64,000 nucleotides of DNA, from assembly GCF_013267355.1 (NCBI RefSeq), contig NZ_CP053985.1, positions 4,712,001 to 4,776,000 on the forward strand, read 5' to 3'. A program made the position numbers and the translations under genes. Below, one piece after another: positions 56,649 through 64,000 of this stretch. Within the stretch, counting starts at the first letter, position 1. The number at the start of each line of letters is the position of its first letter. The DNA comes from Achromobacter pestifer (lineage in GTDB: Bacteria > Pseudomonadota > Gammaproteobacteria > Burkholderiales > Burkholderiaceae_B). The notes beneath the pieces were generated by a model. It saw only the letters and a list, made by a program, of their open reading frames with translations, was not told where the DNA came from and searched no databases.

Positions 56649-57077
56649 ATGACAGACTCCATTCCTTCCGGTTTCGCGCCCTGGCGCCCCAGCAGCCCCT
56701 TCATGGAACATCTGGCCGACCTCGGCGCGCTCTACAAGCGCGATGCCGATTGCGTCCTGGCCCTGCGCGTGGGGATGGCGCACACCAATATGCACGCCAT
56801 CGCCCACGGCGGCCTGCTCGCCACGTTGGCCGACAGCGCGCTGGGCCACACCATTGCGGAGCAGGCCCAGGCCTCGGTGGTCACGGTGCAGATGTCGGTG
56901 GAATACCTGAATCCGGTCAAGCCCGGCGATTGGCTCGAAGCCCATGTCCGGATCGACAAGCAAGGCCGCCGGCTGATCTACGCCACCTGCCTGCTGCAAG
57001 TCGAAGGCCGCCTCATGCTCAAGGCCAACGCGGTCTTCGCGGTACGCGCCGCGCCCGCGCCCGCCTCCGACGGCTGA
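56649..57077 (+). CDS. PaaI-type hotdog thioesterase
   Basis: A 142-residue hotdog-fold protein. NMHAIAHGGLLATLADSALG is the PaaI/4HBT-type active-site part (HGG then D), followed by VVTVQMSVEYLNPVKPGDW. It hydrolyses an acyl-CoA. A GTG at 56628 with GAGG at good spacing may be the true start, which would add seven residues (VKKPGLS). Divergent from the dehydrogenase and convergent with cardiolipin synthase. Confidence 0.88.
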   Translation: MTDSIPSGFAPWRPSSPFMEHLADLGALYKRDADCVLALRVGMAHTNMHAIAHGGLLATLADSALGHTIAEQAQASVVTVQMSVEYLNPVKPGDWLEAHVRIDKQGRRLIYATCLLQVEGRLMLKANAVFAVRAAPAPASDG

Positions 57078-57089
57078 GCCGCGAGCCGG

Positions 57090-58583
57090 CTACAAATAGG
57101 GCGTGGCCAGCCAGATCACCTTGTTGCGCAGGCGCCTGGCGAACGGCGCGCGCAGCAGGTTCTCCAGCGTTTCGCGCTGGCCCTGCGCGATCAGGCCGTC
57201 GACCCGCGCGCCGATCCACCGCGCCACGCTGGGATCATAGATTTCGGTATCCAGCTCGAAGTTCAACCGCAGGCTGCGCGGGTCCAGGTTGGACGAGCCC
57301 ACATAGGCCCAGGCGTCGTCCACCGTCATCAGCTTGGAGTGGTCGAACGCGCCATGCGAGCGCCAGACCCGGCAGCCCGTGCGCACCACCTGGTCCAGCT
57401 GGGCCGTCATCGCGTAGTCCACCAGCCGCAGATTGTTCTTGCCAGGAATCACGATGTCCACCACCACGCCGCGCCGCGCGGCCGTGGCCAGCGCGCCGAT
57501 CAACGTCTGGTCGGGCAGGAAGTAGGGCGACTGGATGCGCACATGGCGCTGCGCCACCGCCAGCGCGCCCAATAGCATATTGTGTGTACTGCCCAGGGCG
57601 CGGTCCGGACCGGACGGCACACAGCGCATCGGCACGTCGCCCGTGGGCGGCAGGGCCTCGGGATCGAACCAGGGCCTGGCCGGCAGCGATTCGTGGGTAG
57701 TGAAGTTCCAGTCATGCGCAAACACTGACATCAGCTGCGTCACGATAGGCCCCTCCACGCGGAAGTGCGTGTCGCGGTTGGTGCCGTCGCCGGCCAGCGC
57801 GCTGACAAAGGCGGCGCGCACGTTCATGCCGCCGGTAAAGCCCACCCGCCCGTCCACCACCAGCACCTTGCGGTGGCTGCGCAGATTGGCATAGGGCATG
57901 CGCAGCACGCCCAGCGGATTGGTCATGAAGCGCGCCACCGGCACCCCGCCGCGCGACAGCAGGCGCACGATGGGCGGGCGCGAATACTTGGAGCCGATGG
58001 CGTCGATCAGCACCCGCACCTCGACCCCGCGCTCGCGCGCCTCGATGAGCGCCTGCGCCATCTCCCGCCCGATCGCGTCGTTGTCGAAAATATAGCTCTG
58101 CATCGCCACCGCGTGGCGCGCTTCGCGGATCGCCTGCATCATCGCCGGATAGGCCTCGTCGCCGCCGGCCAGCGGCCGCACCGCGTTGCCGCCCAGCAAA
58201 CGAAAGCGGCTGACGCGGTCGCCCAGCACCTTCAGCGACGCGAACTGCTGGCCGGAAATCGGCGCCACGTCCACGGGCGCGGTCTCGACTTGCTCCGCAT
58301 CCTCCAGCATCGCCTCGTCGCGTTGCTGCGACAGCCGCGTCTTGCGGATGCGGTTAATGCCCGCCACGAAATAGACCAGCGCGCCGAACAGGGGCGAAAA
58401 CAGCGCCACCCCCACCCAGCCTGTGGCTGCCCGCACGTCCTGTTTGGTCATTGCGGCATGCACCGCCGCGCCAGTTCCGGCGACGATGCTGATGGCAAAT
58501 ACCAGATGGGGCCAGTAGTCGATCAAGATTGCGTGTATGCGGTCCATGGCGATGGCGTAAGCGCGGCCTCCGTAGATGATCAA
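57090..58583 (-). CDS. cls: Cardiolipin synthase (PLD family)
   Basis: A 497-residue membrane-bound PLD enzyme. Two N-terminal TM segments (about residues 18-45 and 55-75) precede two HKD motifs: SHRKVLVVDGRVGFTGG at about 245 and DHSKLMTVDDAWAYVGSSN at about 420. It joins two phosphatidylglycerols or a related pair to cardiolipin. The C-terminus ENLLRAPFARRLRNK is positively charged. The start may be 58583 or the ATG at 58547; no clear ribosome site decides. Single gene. Confidence 0.93.
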   Translation of the reverse strand: MIIYGGRAYAIAMDRIHAILIDYWPHLVFAISIVAGTGAAVHAAMTKQDVRAATGWVGVALFSPLFGALVYFVAGINRIRKTRLSQQRDEAMLEDAEQVETAPVDVAPISGQQFASLKVLGDRVSRFRLLGGNAVRPLAGGDEAYPAMMQAIREARHAVAMQSYIFDNDAIGREMAQALIEARERGVEVRVLIDAIGSKYSRPPIVRLLSRGGVPVARFMTNPLGVLRMPYANLRSHRKVLVVDGRVGFTGGMNVRAAFVSALAGDGTNRDTHFRVEGPIVTQLMSVFAHDWNFTTHESLPARPWFDPEALPPTGDVPMRCVPSGPDRALGSTHNMLLGALAVAQRHVRIQSPYFLPDQTLIGALATAARRGVVVDIVIPGKNNLRLVDYAMTAQLDQVVRTGCRVWRSHGAFDHSKLMTVDDAWAYVGSSNLDPRSLRLNFELDTEIYDPSVARWIGARVDGLIAQGQRETLENLLRAPFARRLRNKVIWLATPYL

Positions 58584-58636
58584 TGGCGAAGGATAGCAAG
58601 GTGGTCCGCCCTGGCAAGTGGGGGATTGGGGGCTGT

Positions 58637-58666
58637 TTTCACATCTTTAAAAAAACATGCTAGAAT
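58637..58666 (+). promoter_or_regulatory. Likely promoter of tRNA-His
   Basis: TTTCAC at 58637-58642 and TAGAAT at 58661-58666 are 18 bases apart, about 64 bases before the tRNA, with an A-run between. Fits a sigma-70 promoter with a good -10 and a weak -35. Confidence 0.45.
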
Positions 58667-58729
58667 TCGGCCTCTTCGTTGTTGAGCAGCTTTAGAAAGC
58701 GGCGCGGCAGGGAAGAAAGCAGTACCAGA

Positions 58730-58806
58730 GGTGGCTGTAGCTCAGTTGGTAGAGTCCTGGATTGTGATTCCAGTTGTCGTGGGTTCGAGCCCCATCAGCC
58801 ACCCCA
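58730..58806 (+). tRNA. tRNA-His (GTG anticodon)
   Basis: Complete cloverleaf: acceptor GTGGCTG/CAGCCAC, D arm with TAGCTCAGTTGGTAGAGT, anticodon arm CTGGA/TTGTGAT/TCCAG (anticodon GTG), T arm with GGTTCGAGCCC, discriminator C and encoded CCA. The extra G at 58730 pairs with the discriminator C, the specific mark of tRNA-His. Confidence 0.97.
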
Positions 58807-58825
58807 AAGAATTCAATGAAGATCA

Positions 58826-58858
58826 AAGGCACTTACGCGAAAGCGGAGTGCCTTTTTT
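58826..58858 (+). terminator. Rho-independent terminator after tRNA-His
   Basis: AAGGCACT (58826-58833) pairs with AGTGCCTT (58847-58854), followed by T to 58858. It lies 20 bases after the tRNA and ends its transcript. Confidence 0.85.
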
Positions 58859-58987
58859 CATTGGCGAATGCCGCGCATTGAAAAATTCCGCGCTGATACG
58901 CCCGTAGGGGATTCCAGTAGAACCGCGTCCTGCTCGTGCTATACCCACCTGGTCTTGATCCGTTGCCAACCCCAAGCCACGACAGCC

Positions 58988-59422
58988 ATGGTCAACATCT
59001 CCCGTGAAACCTCCGAGCAAACCGAGCAACGCCTGCGCCAGGTAATCACCCAGGCACGGCTACGCATATACCCGGGCGCCTACGTGTTCGTTGAGTTCCC
59101 GTTGGACAGATTCCCCAGTGCCGTCCGCGCAGATGCTCTCGCACTGGTACGAGACGACCAGGTGTGGAGCCAGCTCGTGCCCAGTGACGGGACGCACGAG
59201 GAACAGTTCGGATTATTTCGATTCCACTTTCCGCCGGCGGCGGACAACAGCGGCTTTGTCGGGTGGCTGGCCACGCATTTCAAGAATCGGTTTGGCACCG
59301 GCGTATTTGTCACGTGCGGCCAGAATCAGTCGGATGGCGGGATCTTCGATTACTGGGGCGTGCCGACGGCGCTCGCGGACGAAGTGTTCGCTGAAGTCCA
59401 GCGGCTTGTTGAGGGACGCTAG
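58988..59422 (+). CDS. DUF6196 family protein
   Basis: A 144-residue soluble protein. The start at 58988 (MVNISRETSEQTEQRLRQ) is typical; a longer frame to 58868 adds a non-matching Cys-rich part. YPGAYVFVEFPLDRFP, WSQLVPSDGTHEEQFGLFRFHF in pieces (PSDGTHEE; FGLFRFHF) and GIFDYWGVP recall the DUF6196 family, function unknown. It lies between tRNA-His and the acyltransferase, so it may be host or phage cargo. Confidence 0.75.
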   Translation: MVNISRETSEQTEQRLRQVITQARLRIYPGAYVFVEFPLDRFPSAVRADALALVRDDQVWSQLVPSDGTHEEQFGLFRFHFPPAADNSGFVGWLATHFKNRFGTGVFVTCGQNQSDGGIFDYWGVPTALADEVFAEVQRLVEGR

Positions 59423-59717
59423 GTGCCGTCGCTGGCCATGGCGGCTGGTACACGGCTCGAAATAGATGGATTTCAAGTCCCGAGGACGCCACCGCCACCC
59501 GGAAGGATTGGATTGCTTTTTCTGGACGAGTTGCTTGCACCACCATGGCGAATACCCTGTTTGTTCAAAAAACAGGGGGGGGGGACGGCCAGGCGGAAAT
59601 GGCTATGCGGTGCGGGTATTGTGGGGATGCCGCTGATGGCTCCGGTTGCGGCGCAGTACATCGCCGCCGGAGATCGTGCGGCGTGACGAGCTCATGCAGA
59701 ATTCAACGGCCGTTTCC
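59423..59717. other. Intergenic stretch with a G10 tract
   Basis: No convincing gene between the DUF6196 stop and the acyltransferase stop. Weak frames on both strands (for example ATG 59545 on plus) run through a run of ten G at 59575-59584. Such a run can slip during replication; whether it affects any gene is not clear. Confidence 0.5.
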
Positions 59718-60875
59718 TCAAGTTCCGACGGGAGCTGGGAATTCCAACCCGGCCTGGGCGCAGGTGGCGCCTTGGCGCGCCATTTTGCTCCAGCGTAAGA
59801 ACGGTCTCTCGATTGCCAGATGAATGCCGAGTGCGGCAAGGTACGAGGCCAGCGATGCTCCTGCTATGGCTGCCGCAGGTTCGGCCCCTTTCTCCACTAG
59901 GACATACATGATGGCGTAGCCAAACAAGGCATGAACTACATAGAGCGGATAGCTGATGTCGGCGAAATGGCCGAGGAGCCTGTTCTTCGTGAAGCTGTCT
60001 CTCAGCCGATAGCAGATATGAAAGACGACGATGGCCAGCATGTATCCGGACATCCATTGATAGGTGTACTCAGCCCGCTGCGCGACTCCCAGCCATAGAA
60101 TCGGAATCAGGATACACACCAGTATCTGCACGATCCGGAACTCGCCCGTGGTGACCTTATTGTTCAGCAGCGAGTAGTAGGCCATTCCAAGCAATAGCAT
60201 CAGGCCGGACGCGATCTGTACTCCGGTCGGATACCCGTCAAACTTGAATGTCCATCCCGCTACGGCTGCAACCACGAGCATCGCCATGATGTGTCGAGCG
60301 AAGCCAAACCGCATGGCCCTGGCGCCCAACAAGCAGAGAATTAGGTAGAAATATATTTCGACTTCCAGCGTCCAACTTATGCCGTCGATTCGGGGTACGC
60401 CTGCTGGCGCGCGGGTAATGATGCCGAAGTGGGCGAATATGCCAAACAATGAGAAGTGAAAGCCGTTCTCTTTGTACCTCGAGAGCGCGTACAGGGTGAG
60501 CATGGCGAACGAGAAGCCGGCTATGTAAACCGGATATATCCGGAGCGCCCGTCTGTACAGAAAATTCAGTCTGCTGCTGTTTTGCATGGAAAACGGGATC
60601 ACCAGGCCGCTGATGATAAAGAAGATGCTCACTCCGAACTGCCCCAGGACGATGCAGTAATCGCCGACGAATGACAGGAAATCGGACCTCTCCGGGAGGT
60701 TCGCCAGCTTTGGAACCCCAAGCAGGTCGCATATCACGGGATTCATTACCCAGAAAATGCCGGCGAAGTGAGAAAGAAGCACCGCTAAGGCTGCAAAGCC
60801 ACGTAGCGCATTTGCGAATTCCAGCCTTCCAGGATGCTGCGCCGCCACCGAATGTTCCCCTTGTTCATTTTTCAT
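59718..60875 (-). CDS. Acyltransferase 3 family protein (OafA/YrhL-like)
   Basis: A 385-residue integral membrane O-acyltransferase with about ten TM segments. EFANALRGFAALAVLLSHFAG holds the family Arg and the catalytic-type His (RGFAA, SHFAG), and FFIISGLVIPFSM follows the pattern of the group; GISWTLEVEIYFYLI is typical. It probably O-acetylates a surface polysaccharide such as the O antigen. GC is clearly lower than in host genes, suggesting transfer. It lies next to the phage repressor in the same direction, so lysogenic conversion is possible. Confidence 0.9.
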   Translation of the reverse strand: MKNEQGEHSVAAQHPGRLEFANALRGFAALAVLLSHFAGIFWVMNPVICDLLGVPKLANLPERSDFLSFVGDYCIVLGQFGVSIFFIISGLVIPFSMQNSSRLNFLYRRALRIYPVYIAGFSFAMLTLYALSRYKENGFHFSLFGIFAHFGIITRAPAGVPRIDGISWTLEVEIYFYLILCLLGARAMRFGFARHIMAMLVVAAVAGWTFKFDGYPTGVQIASGLMLLLGMAYYSLLNNKVTTGEFRIVQILVCILIPILWLGVAQRAEYTYQWMSGYMLAIVVFHICYRLRDSFTKNRLLGHFADISYPLYVVHALFGYAIMYVLVEKGAEPAAAIAGASLASYLAALGIHLAIERPFLRWSKMARQGATCAQAGLEFPAPVGT

Positions 60876-61076
60876 GATTGCTGTTGGTCAGTCTCGTCTG
60901 GCGATGAATTGTAGGGTAATACTTGGGGGGCGGAGGGCCGCCAGGAAGCGGAGGCCTTCGTAGCGTGCGCGACTCAGGAGGACCGCTTTGGCGGGAGAAT
61001 CGCTGTAGCGAAGCAGGAGCGAACGGCGGACAACCTGATCACGATTCGGAGCACTGCGGGGCGGTGCCAGACAAGG

Positions 61077-61108
61077 AAAAAGCCACCCTGTGAACTGAGG
61101 TGGCTTTT
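61077..61108 (-). terminator. Rho-independent terminator after the repressor gene
   Basis: AAAAGCCACC and GGTGGCTTTT form a 10-bp stem with an 11-base loop, followed on the minus strand by further T (TTTTTCC). It lies 36 bases after the repressor stop and should prevent reading into the acyltransferase gene. Confidence 0.85.
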
Positions 61109-61143
61109 GCGCTTACCCGCAAGGCGAGATCCCTGGTCTCCGA

Positions 61144-62241
61144 TCACTCAGGCCGCCACTGCCCCGCCTCATCATCCCGCAACCTTGCGCCCGCCCACAC
61201 GACCCGCCCCAGCACCCGCACCGATGCCCCGTTCTCCAGCGGGATGTCATCGTGCAAGGGATTGAACGACCGGGCCATCCATTGGCCGGTGAGCCGTTCC
61301 CTGGCCACCGTCTTAACGATCATCTTGCCGTCATAGTTGATGGCATAGACGCCGCCAGCGGCAATGTCCTGCAGCGTCAGGCTTTCGTTGGGAACCACCA
61401 GCAGCGCGGCGCCGTCACGAATGACGGGTTCCATGCTGTCGCCTTTGGCATAGACCACGCGGGCCTTGCCGTTGTCCGCGCCTACCGACCTCAGGAATGA
61501 CTTGCGGAACTGGATCATGCCGGTCTGCTCTTCGGCGTGGTTTTCGATGGGGTCGCCCGCCGCCAGGCGCACGTCGGCCAGCTCGGGGACCTTCTCGAAT
61601 CGGTCGTTGGCGGCGGGCGGTTCGCCCACGCCTACGTTGGCGACGACGCCTGTCTGGGTGCTGATCCGGATCCGGCCTTCGCGCTCGGTCTGGCGCGTGG
61701 TCTTGCCGCCCTCCCAGGGTGCCGCGGGCAGGCCATCGATGCGCATGGGGAATTCGTCGCGGGATAGATAGGCGTCCACCAGCGAGTCGCTACGCAGGAC
61801 CGTCGGCATCTGCGGCGCGGCAGGAACCGGGAAGACGTCTATCCCCAGCTTCAACTGGGCGATCGCCAATGCGAGCGCGCCCTGCAGCTTGTTCAGCTGA
61901 TCCGGGGGCAATGCGCGCACTTGTTCTTCCGGGATGCCGGGGAAGGGCCACGGCGCGGGCGGAGGCGCCAGCGCCGCGGCGGCAAGGGAGCCACCGCGTG
62001 CCGGCAGTTTCGGGGCGGTGCCGTCATACAGCCATTGCGCGTTCACGCGCAGCAGCGGGGCAACCTTGATGCAGGTCGCCATATCCATGCCGTTGGAGCC
62101 ATTGAACCAATGCGTCGCCGCGCCGGAAGAGGCGCCGGCTGCCTTCCATAGGTCTGTCTTGGTAAGGCGTGGCTCGGCCGCGTCCGCCCGGCGGGCCGCC
62201 TCCTCGTTGAACGCCTGTGTGATTCGCTTCTGAAAGGTCAT
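61144..62241 (-). CDS. Phage CI-like repressor with S24 peptidase domain
   Basis: A 365-residue repressor, long for the family. The N-terminal HTH is in TKTDLWKAAGASSGAATHWF, followed by a linker with Pro/Ala-rich parts. The C-terminal LexA/UmuD-like S24 domain has the catalytic Ser in VVYAKGDSMEPVI and the Lys in YDGKMIVKTV. It maintains lysogeny by binding the sites at 62240-62304 and would be cleaved after RecA activation. Its start codon overlaps the first site, consistent with autoregulation. A terminator follows. Confidence 0.93.
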   Translation of the reverse strand: MTFQKRITQAFNEEAARRADAAEPRLTKTDLWKAAGASSGAATHWFNGSNGMDMATCIKVAPLLRVNAQWLYDGTAPKLPARGGSLAAAALAPPPAPWPFPGIPEEQVRALPPDQLNKLQGALALAIAQLKLGIDVFPVPAAPQMPTVLRSDSLVDAYLSRDEFPMRIDGLPAAPWEGGKTTRQTEREGRIRISTQTGVVANVGVGEPPAANDRFEKVPELADVRLAAGDPIENHAEEQTGMIQFRKSFLRSVGADNGKARVVYAKGDSMEPVIRDGAALLVVPNESLTLQDIAAGGVYAINYDGKMIVKTVARERLTGQWMARSFNPLHDDIPLENGASVRVLGRVVWAGARLRDDEAGQWRPE

Positions 62242-62304
62242 CTTAGGATGCTAAACAAAAACAATCTTAGTTGGCTTGCATTTAATATCTTAGCATTCTA
62301 AGAT
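62240..62304. promoter_or_regulatory. Three operator-like sites (phage repressor)
   Basis: ATCTTAG-CATT-CTAAGAT (62287-62304) is a perfect 18-bp palindrome. ATCTTAG-GATG-CTAAAC (62240-62256) is an imperfect copy, and ATCTTAG (62264-62270) a half-site. Their starts are 24 and 23 bases apart, about two helical turns, like the OR1-OR3 sites of lambda. They lie between the repressor and the divergent replication genes. Confidence 0.85.
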
Positions 62305-62350
62305 TTAAACATGATAGCGAGGTAAGACTGGCGGGGATGCAAAAACACGC

Positions 62351-62773
62351 ATGAACTACTACAGCCACAACATCGGCGACTACGCCCAGGCCACGGCGCA
62401 TTTGAGCCTGGTCGAGGATGCCATCTATAGCCGCCTGCTGCGCCGGTATTACGCCGAAGAGCAGCCCATCGTGGACAACCTGCAGCAGGTATTCCGGTGG
62501 GTCGGAGCCCGTACCGAGGACGAAAGAGAGGCGGCCGCGCAGGTGCTGTCCGAGTTCTTCGTCCTGCGCGACGGCCATTGGCACAACAAGCGCGCGGACG
62601 TCGAGATTGCCGCCTATCAAGGGCTCTTCCCGCCACGAACCCAGGCGCGAGGCAGCTCGTCGACAGGCAGGGCGCAACGCCTGGCTGACTGGACCGAGGA
62701 GCTGCGAGAGGTCCTTGCCGAAGACGGCCGGCCGCGCGAACGATTCATGGGGACGATCGATGCAACCCGCTGA
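62351..62773 (+). CDS. DUF1376 (YdaU-type) phage replication protein
   Basis: A 140-residue protein starting MNYYSHNIGDYAQATAHLS, then LVEDAIYSRLLRRYYAEEQP, the typical DUF1376 domain found in replication genes next to phage repressors. The domain is winged-helix-like and possibly binds the origin. Here it is short: only DUF1376 plus a charged tail. It is the first gene of the early rightward operon and overlaps the next gene by 14 bases. Confidence 0.88.
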   Translation: MNYYSHNIGDYAQATAHLSLVEDAIYSRLLRRYYAEEQPIVDNLQQVFRWVGARTEDEREAAAQVLSEFFVLRDGHWHNKRADVEIAAYQGLFPPRTQARGSSSTGRAQRLADWTEELREVLAEDGRPRERFMGTIDATR

Positions 62774-63503
62774 CATCCCGCCCGCCACCTTGGGGGCGCT
62801 GGTGGTGAATGAAATGCTGTTGATGTACGGAGCCAAGTTCGCGCAGCAATGGCAGGGCCTGACCGCCCGCGAGCTGAAGGATTCATGGAACCAGAAACTG
62901 GCGGGCCTGGACGAGGTGCAGGTGCGCCGCGGCCTGGTCGCCTGTCTCACCCAGGAATGGCCCCCGACGTTGCCGCAGTTCATCAAACTGTGTTGTCCGT
63001 GGATGGTTCCCGAAGTGGCGTATCACGAGGCAGTGCGGGGCTTGGCCGCCCGCAGGCGCGGAGAGCTCGGCATCTGGTCGCATCCGGCGGTGTACTGGGC
63101 CGCGGTAGGCGTCAGCACGGTGGATCTGTTGGGCTGCACTTATGGCGCGATCAAGGCGCGCTGGGAGAAGACCCTGAACGAGGAACTGGCGAAGGGCGCG
63201 TGGGCGGATATCCCGCTGCCTCGTGCGGCGTTGCCAGCGCCAGGCCAGACGCTGGCGACGCGGGCCGAGGCCGAGGCGGCGCTCAGAAAAATGGGTGCGC
63301 AGAAGGTGTTGAGGGACCGCGGGCGTCCGCATCGGAGCTGGATTGAGAAGTGGGAGGCGCGCATCGCGCATGGCGATCACCCGAGCAAGGGGATCGCCGA
63401 CATGCTCAGGCGCGCCAAGGGTGACAGCGGCGAGGCGCAAGGCTGTCGCCAGGGCGGCGCCTGCGGGAAGACAGGTAAACAGTGTGAGGTGGCTGATGAG
63501 TAA
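62760..63503 (+). CDS. Phage replication protein (P-like helicase loader candidate)
   Basis: A 247-residue protein. MYGAKFAQQWQGLTARELK and WNQKLAGLDEVQVRRGLVAC, then LTQEWPPTLPQFIKLC, resemble the replication protein P group that loads the host DnaB helicase. The start at 62760 has GGGG upstream; a longer frame from 62418 overlaps the DUF1376 gene fully. The C-terminus is basic. Adjacent to the DUF1376 gene, together forming the O/P-like replication pair. Confidence 0.75.
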   Translation: MQPADIPPATLGALVVNEMLLMYGAKFAQQWQGLTARELKDSWNQKLAGLDEVQVRRGLVACLTQEWPPTLPQFIKLCCPWMVPEVAYHEAVRGLAARRRGELGIWSHPAVYWAAVGVSTVDLLGCTYGAIKARWEKTLNEELAKGAWADIPLPRAALPAPGQTLATRAEAEAALRKMGAQKVLRDRGRPHRSWIEKWEARIAHGDHPSKGIADMLRRAKGDSGEAQGCRQGGACGKTGKQCEVADE

Positions 63504-63852
63504 ATTGACAGGCGATGATCTGCTCTGGAACTGGGTCCGGTGGACCTGGTCCGGCGCTACGGTGGGAAACATGGAGGCGTACCTCTCCGAAGAGGAGGAC
63601 TACCGCCCCATCAACCATCAGCACGCCCTGGAGGTCGAGGCGATGCATGCCGCGCTGCCCTGGCATGAGCGGATGATCATCATCGCCGAATACCCGCAGA
63701 AGAACGTGATGTTCGGCCAACTGGACGGCCGCGCGCGCCGCGCGCAGGCGCTGGACTGGATCGCCGATACGACAGGCGTGGCCCTGAGCGAAACCGAATA
63801 CAAACTGTACCTGGGCCTCTTTCGCAGCCTGGTGGAACGGAGGCTGGCGTGA
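63496..63852 (+). CDS. Phage hypothetical protein
   Basis: A 118-residue protein (start MSKLTGDDLLWNWVRWTW) with PWHERMIIIAEYP in the middle and a C-terminal ETEYKLYLGLFRSLVER. It recalls small phage proteins of the late-gene regulator/Holliday-junction resolvase neighbourhood, but I do not identify the family. It overlaps the P-like gene by eight bases and the next gene by four (GTGA). Confidence 0.75.
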   Translation: MSKLTGDDLLWNWVRWTWSGATVGNMEAYLSEEEDYRPINHQHALEVEAMHAALPWHERMIIIAEYPQKNVMFGQLDGRARRAQALDWIADTTGVALSETEYKLYLGLFRSLVERRLA

Positions 63853-64000
63853 AGTACGCGCACGAGGTGATGGATCTGATGGCCTGCTATCCCGGCCGCT
63901 CATTCCGTTTGATGGAGCTGGTGCGTCATGTGTCACGCGGCCGGTCTTTGTCTGTTCCTGAAAAGACGCGCCTGCAAAGAGGCATCCAGCGGGCCATGGA
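63849..64000 (+). CDS. Phage hypothetical protein (partial)
   Basis: GTG 63849 overlaps the previous stop (GTGA). The visible 50 residues (VKYAHEVMDLMACYPGRSFR, then LMELVRHVSRGRSL) look like a small winged helix, with the start of a basic recognition part. The gene continues beyond the window. Probably a phage early regulator or replication accessory protein; identity open. Confidence 0.6.
   Translation, partial: MKYAHEVMDLMACYPGRSFRLMELVRHVSRGRSLSVPEKTRLQRGIQRAM

Larger units (their letters stand above)
61077..64000. mobile_element. Prophage 2, left part (repressor and replication genes)
   Basis: A CI-type repressor on the minus strand, operator-like sites and at least four tightly packed + strand genes of phage replication type, running off the right end. 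The left boundary is uncertain: it may include the acyltransferase and DUF6196 genes, or even start at tRNA-His. No integrase is seen on this side, so it lies elsewhere or at the far end. Confidence 0.85.

Noticed and set aside
58730..58806. tRNA-His as the attachment site of prophage 2
   Set aside because: The tRNA is intact and no integrase or second copy of its 3' end is seen nearby; more than 2 kb and two genes separate it from the repressor. It remains possible but is not supported.
59545..59823. Plus-strand frame through the G10 run
   Set aside because: Overlaps the end of the acyltransferase gene on the other strand and has no domain; kept only as part of the intergenic note.

Overview
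The window is a high-GC betaproteobacterial chromosome segment. Four Bug-type solute receptors, two DUF4148 proteins, a bo-type quinol oxidase operon, HyuA/HyuB homologues and strong G/C at third codon positions all point to Alcaligenaceae (Bordetella/Achromobacter type). This placement rests on gene content only. About 54 kb of host DNA lies between the ends of two different prophages.

Left prophage end (1-5254): a lysis cassette (holin, endolysin, Rz with nested Rz1) is followed by small, lower-GC accessory genes, several unrecognised. It ends at a truncated tRNA (anticodon arm, T arm, acceptor 3' strand and CCA, but no D arm). This looks like the duplicated attachment core of a phage integrated in a tRNA-Arg(UCU)-like gene.

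Host part A (5.3-13 kb): a molybdenum hydroxylase pair (iorB/iorA-like), a lipoprotein, two overlapping LPS-type glycosyltransferases, a proline-rich secreted protein, a PRC-barrel protein, and a small gene homologous to one in the left prophage.

Host part B (13-31 kb) is catabolic. One minus-strand cluster encodes a DAO-family flavoprotein, a divergent M19 dipeptidase, two Bug receptors and a gamma-glutamyltransferase-like enzyme, with an IclR regulator divergent from it. A second, tightly coupled six-gene cluster encodes HyuA, HyuB, a ThDP enzyme, and a three-part flavoenzyme resembling HcnABC/opine oxidases. A LysR gene and a divergent Bug gene lie upstream, with similar inverted repeats in both promoter regions. 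Together these suggest uptake and breakdown of gamma-glutamyl, oxoproline or hydantoin-like amino-acid derivatives; the substrate is unknown.

Host part C (31-49 kb): a heavy-metal two-component system flanked by two DUF4148 genes. The czcCBA efflux genes follow, and then, apparently in the same operon, a polyprenyl-phosphate glycosyltransferase and an ArnT-like transferase (lipid A decoration). Next are cyoABCD followed by an aminotransferase, and a divergent MocR regulator with repeated CCATACAT elements.

Host part D (49-58.8 kb): a second GGT-Bug pair with a divergent GntR/FCD regulator, a DUF985 cupin, EamA and MFS transporters, a 3-hydroxyisobutyrate-dehydrogenase-type enzyme, a thioesterase, a cardiolipin synthase and tRNA-His.

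Right end (58.9-64 kb): a DUF6196 gene, an intergenic stretch with a G10 run, a low-GC OafA-type acyltransferase, then a phage repressor, three regularly spaced operator-like sites and the first replication genes of a second prophage that runs off the window.
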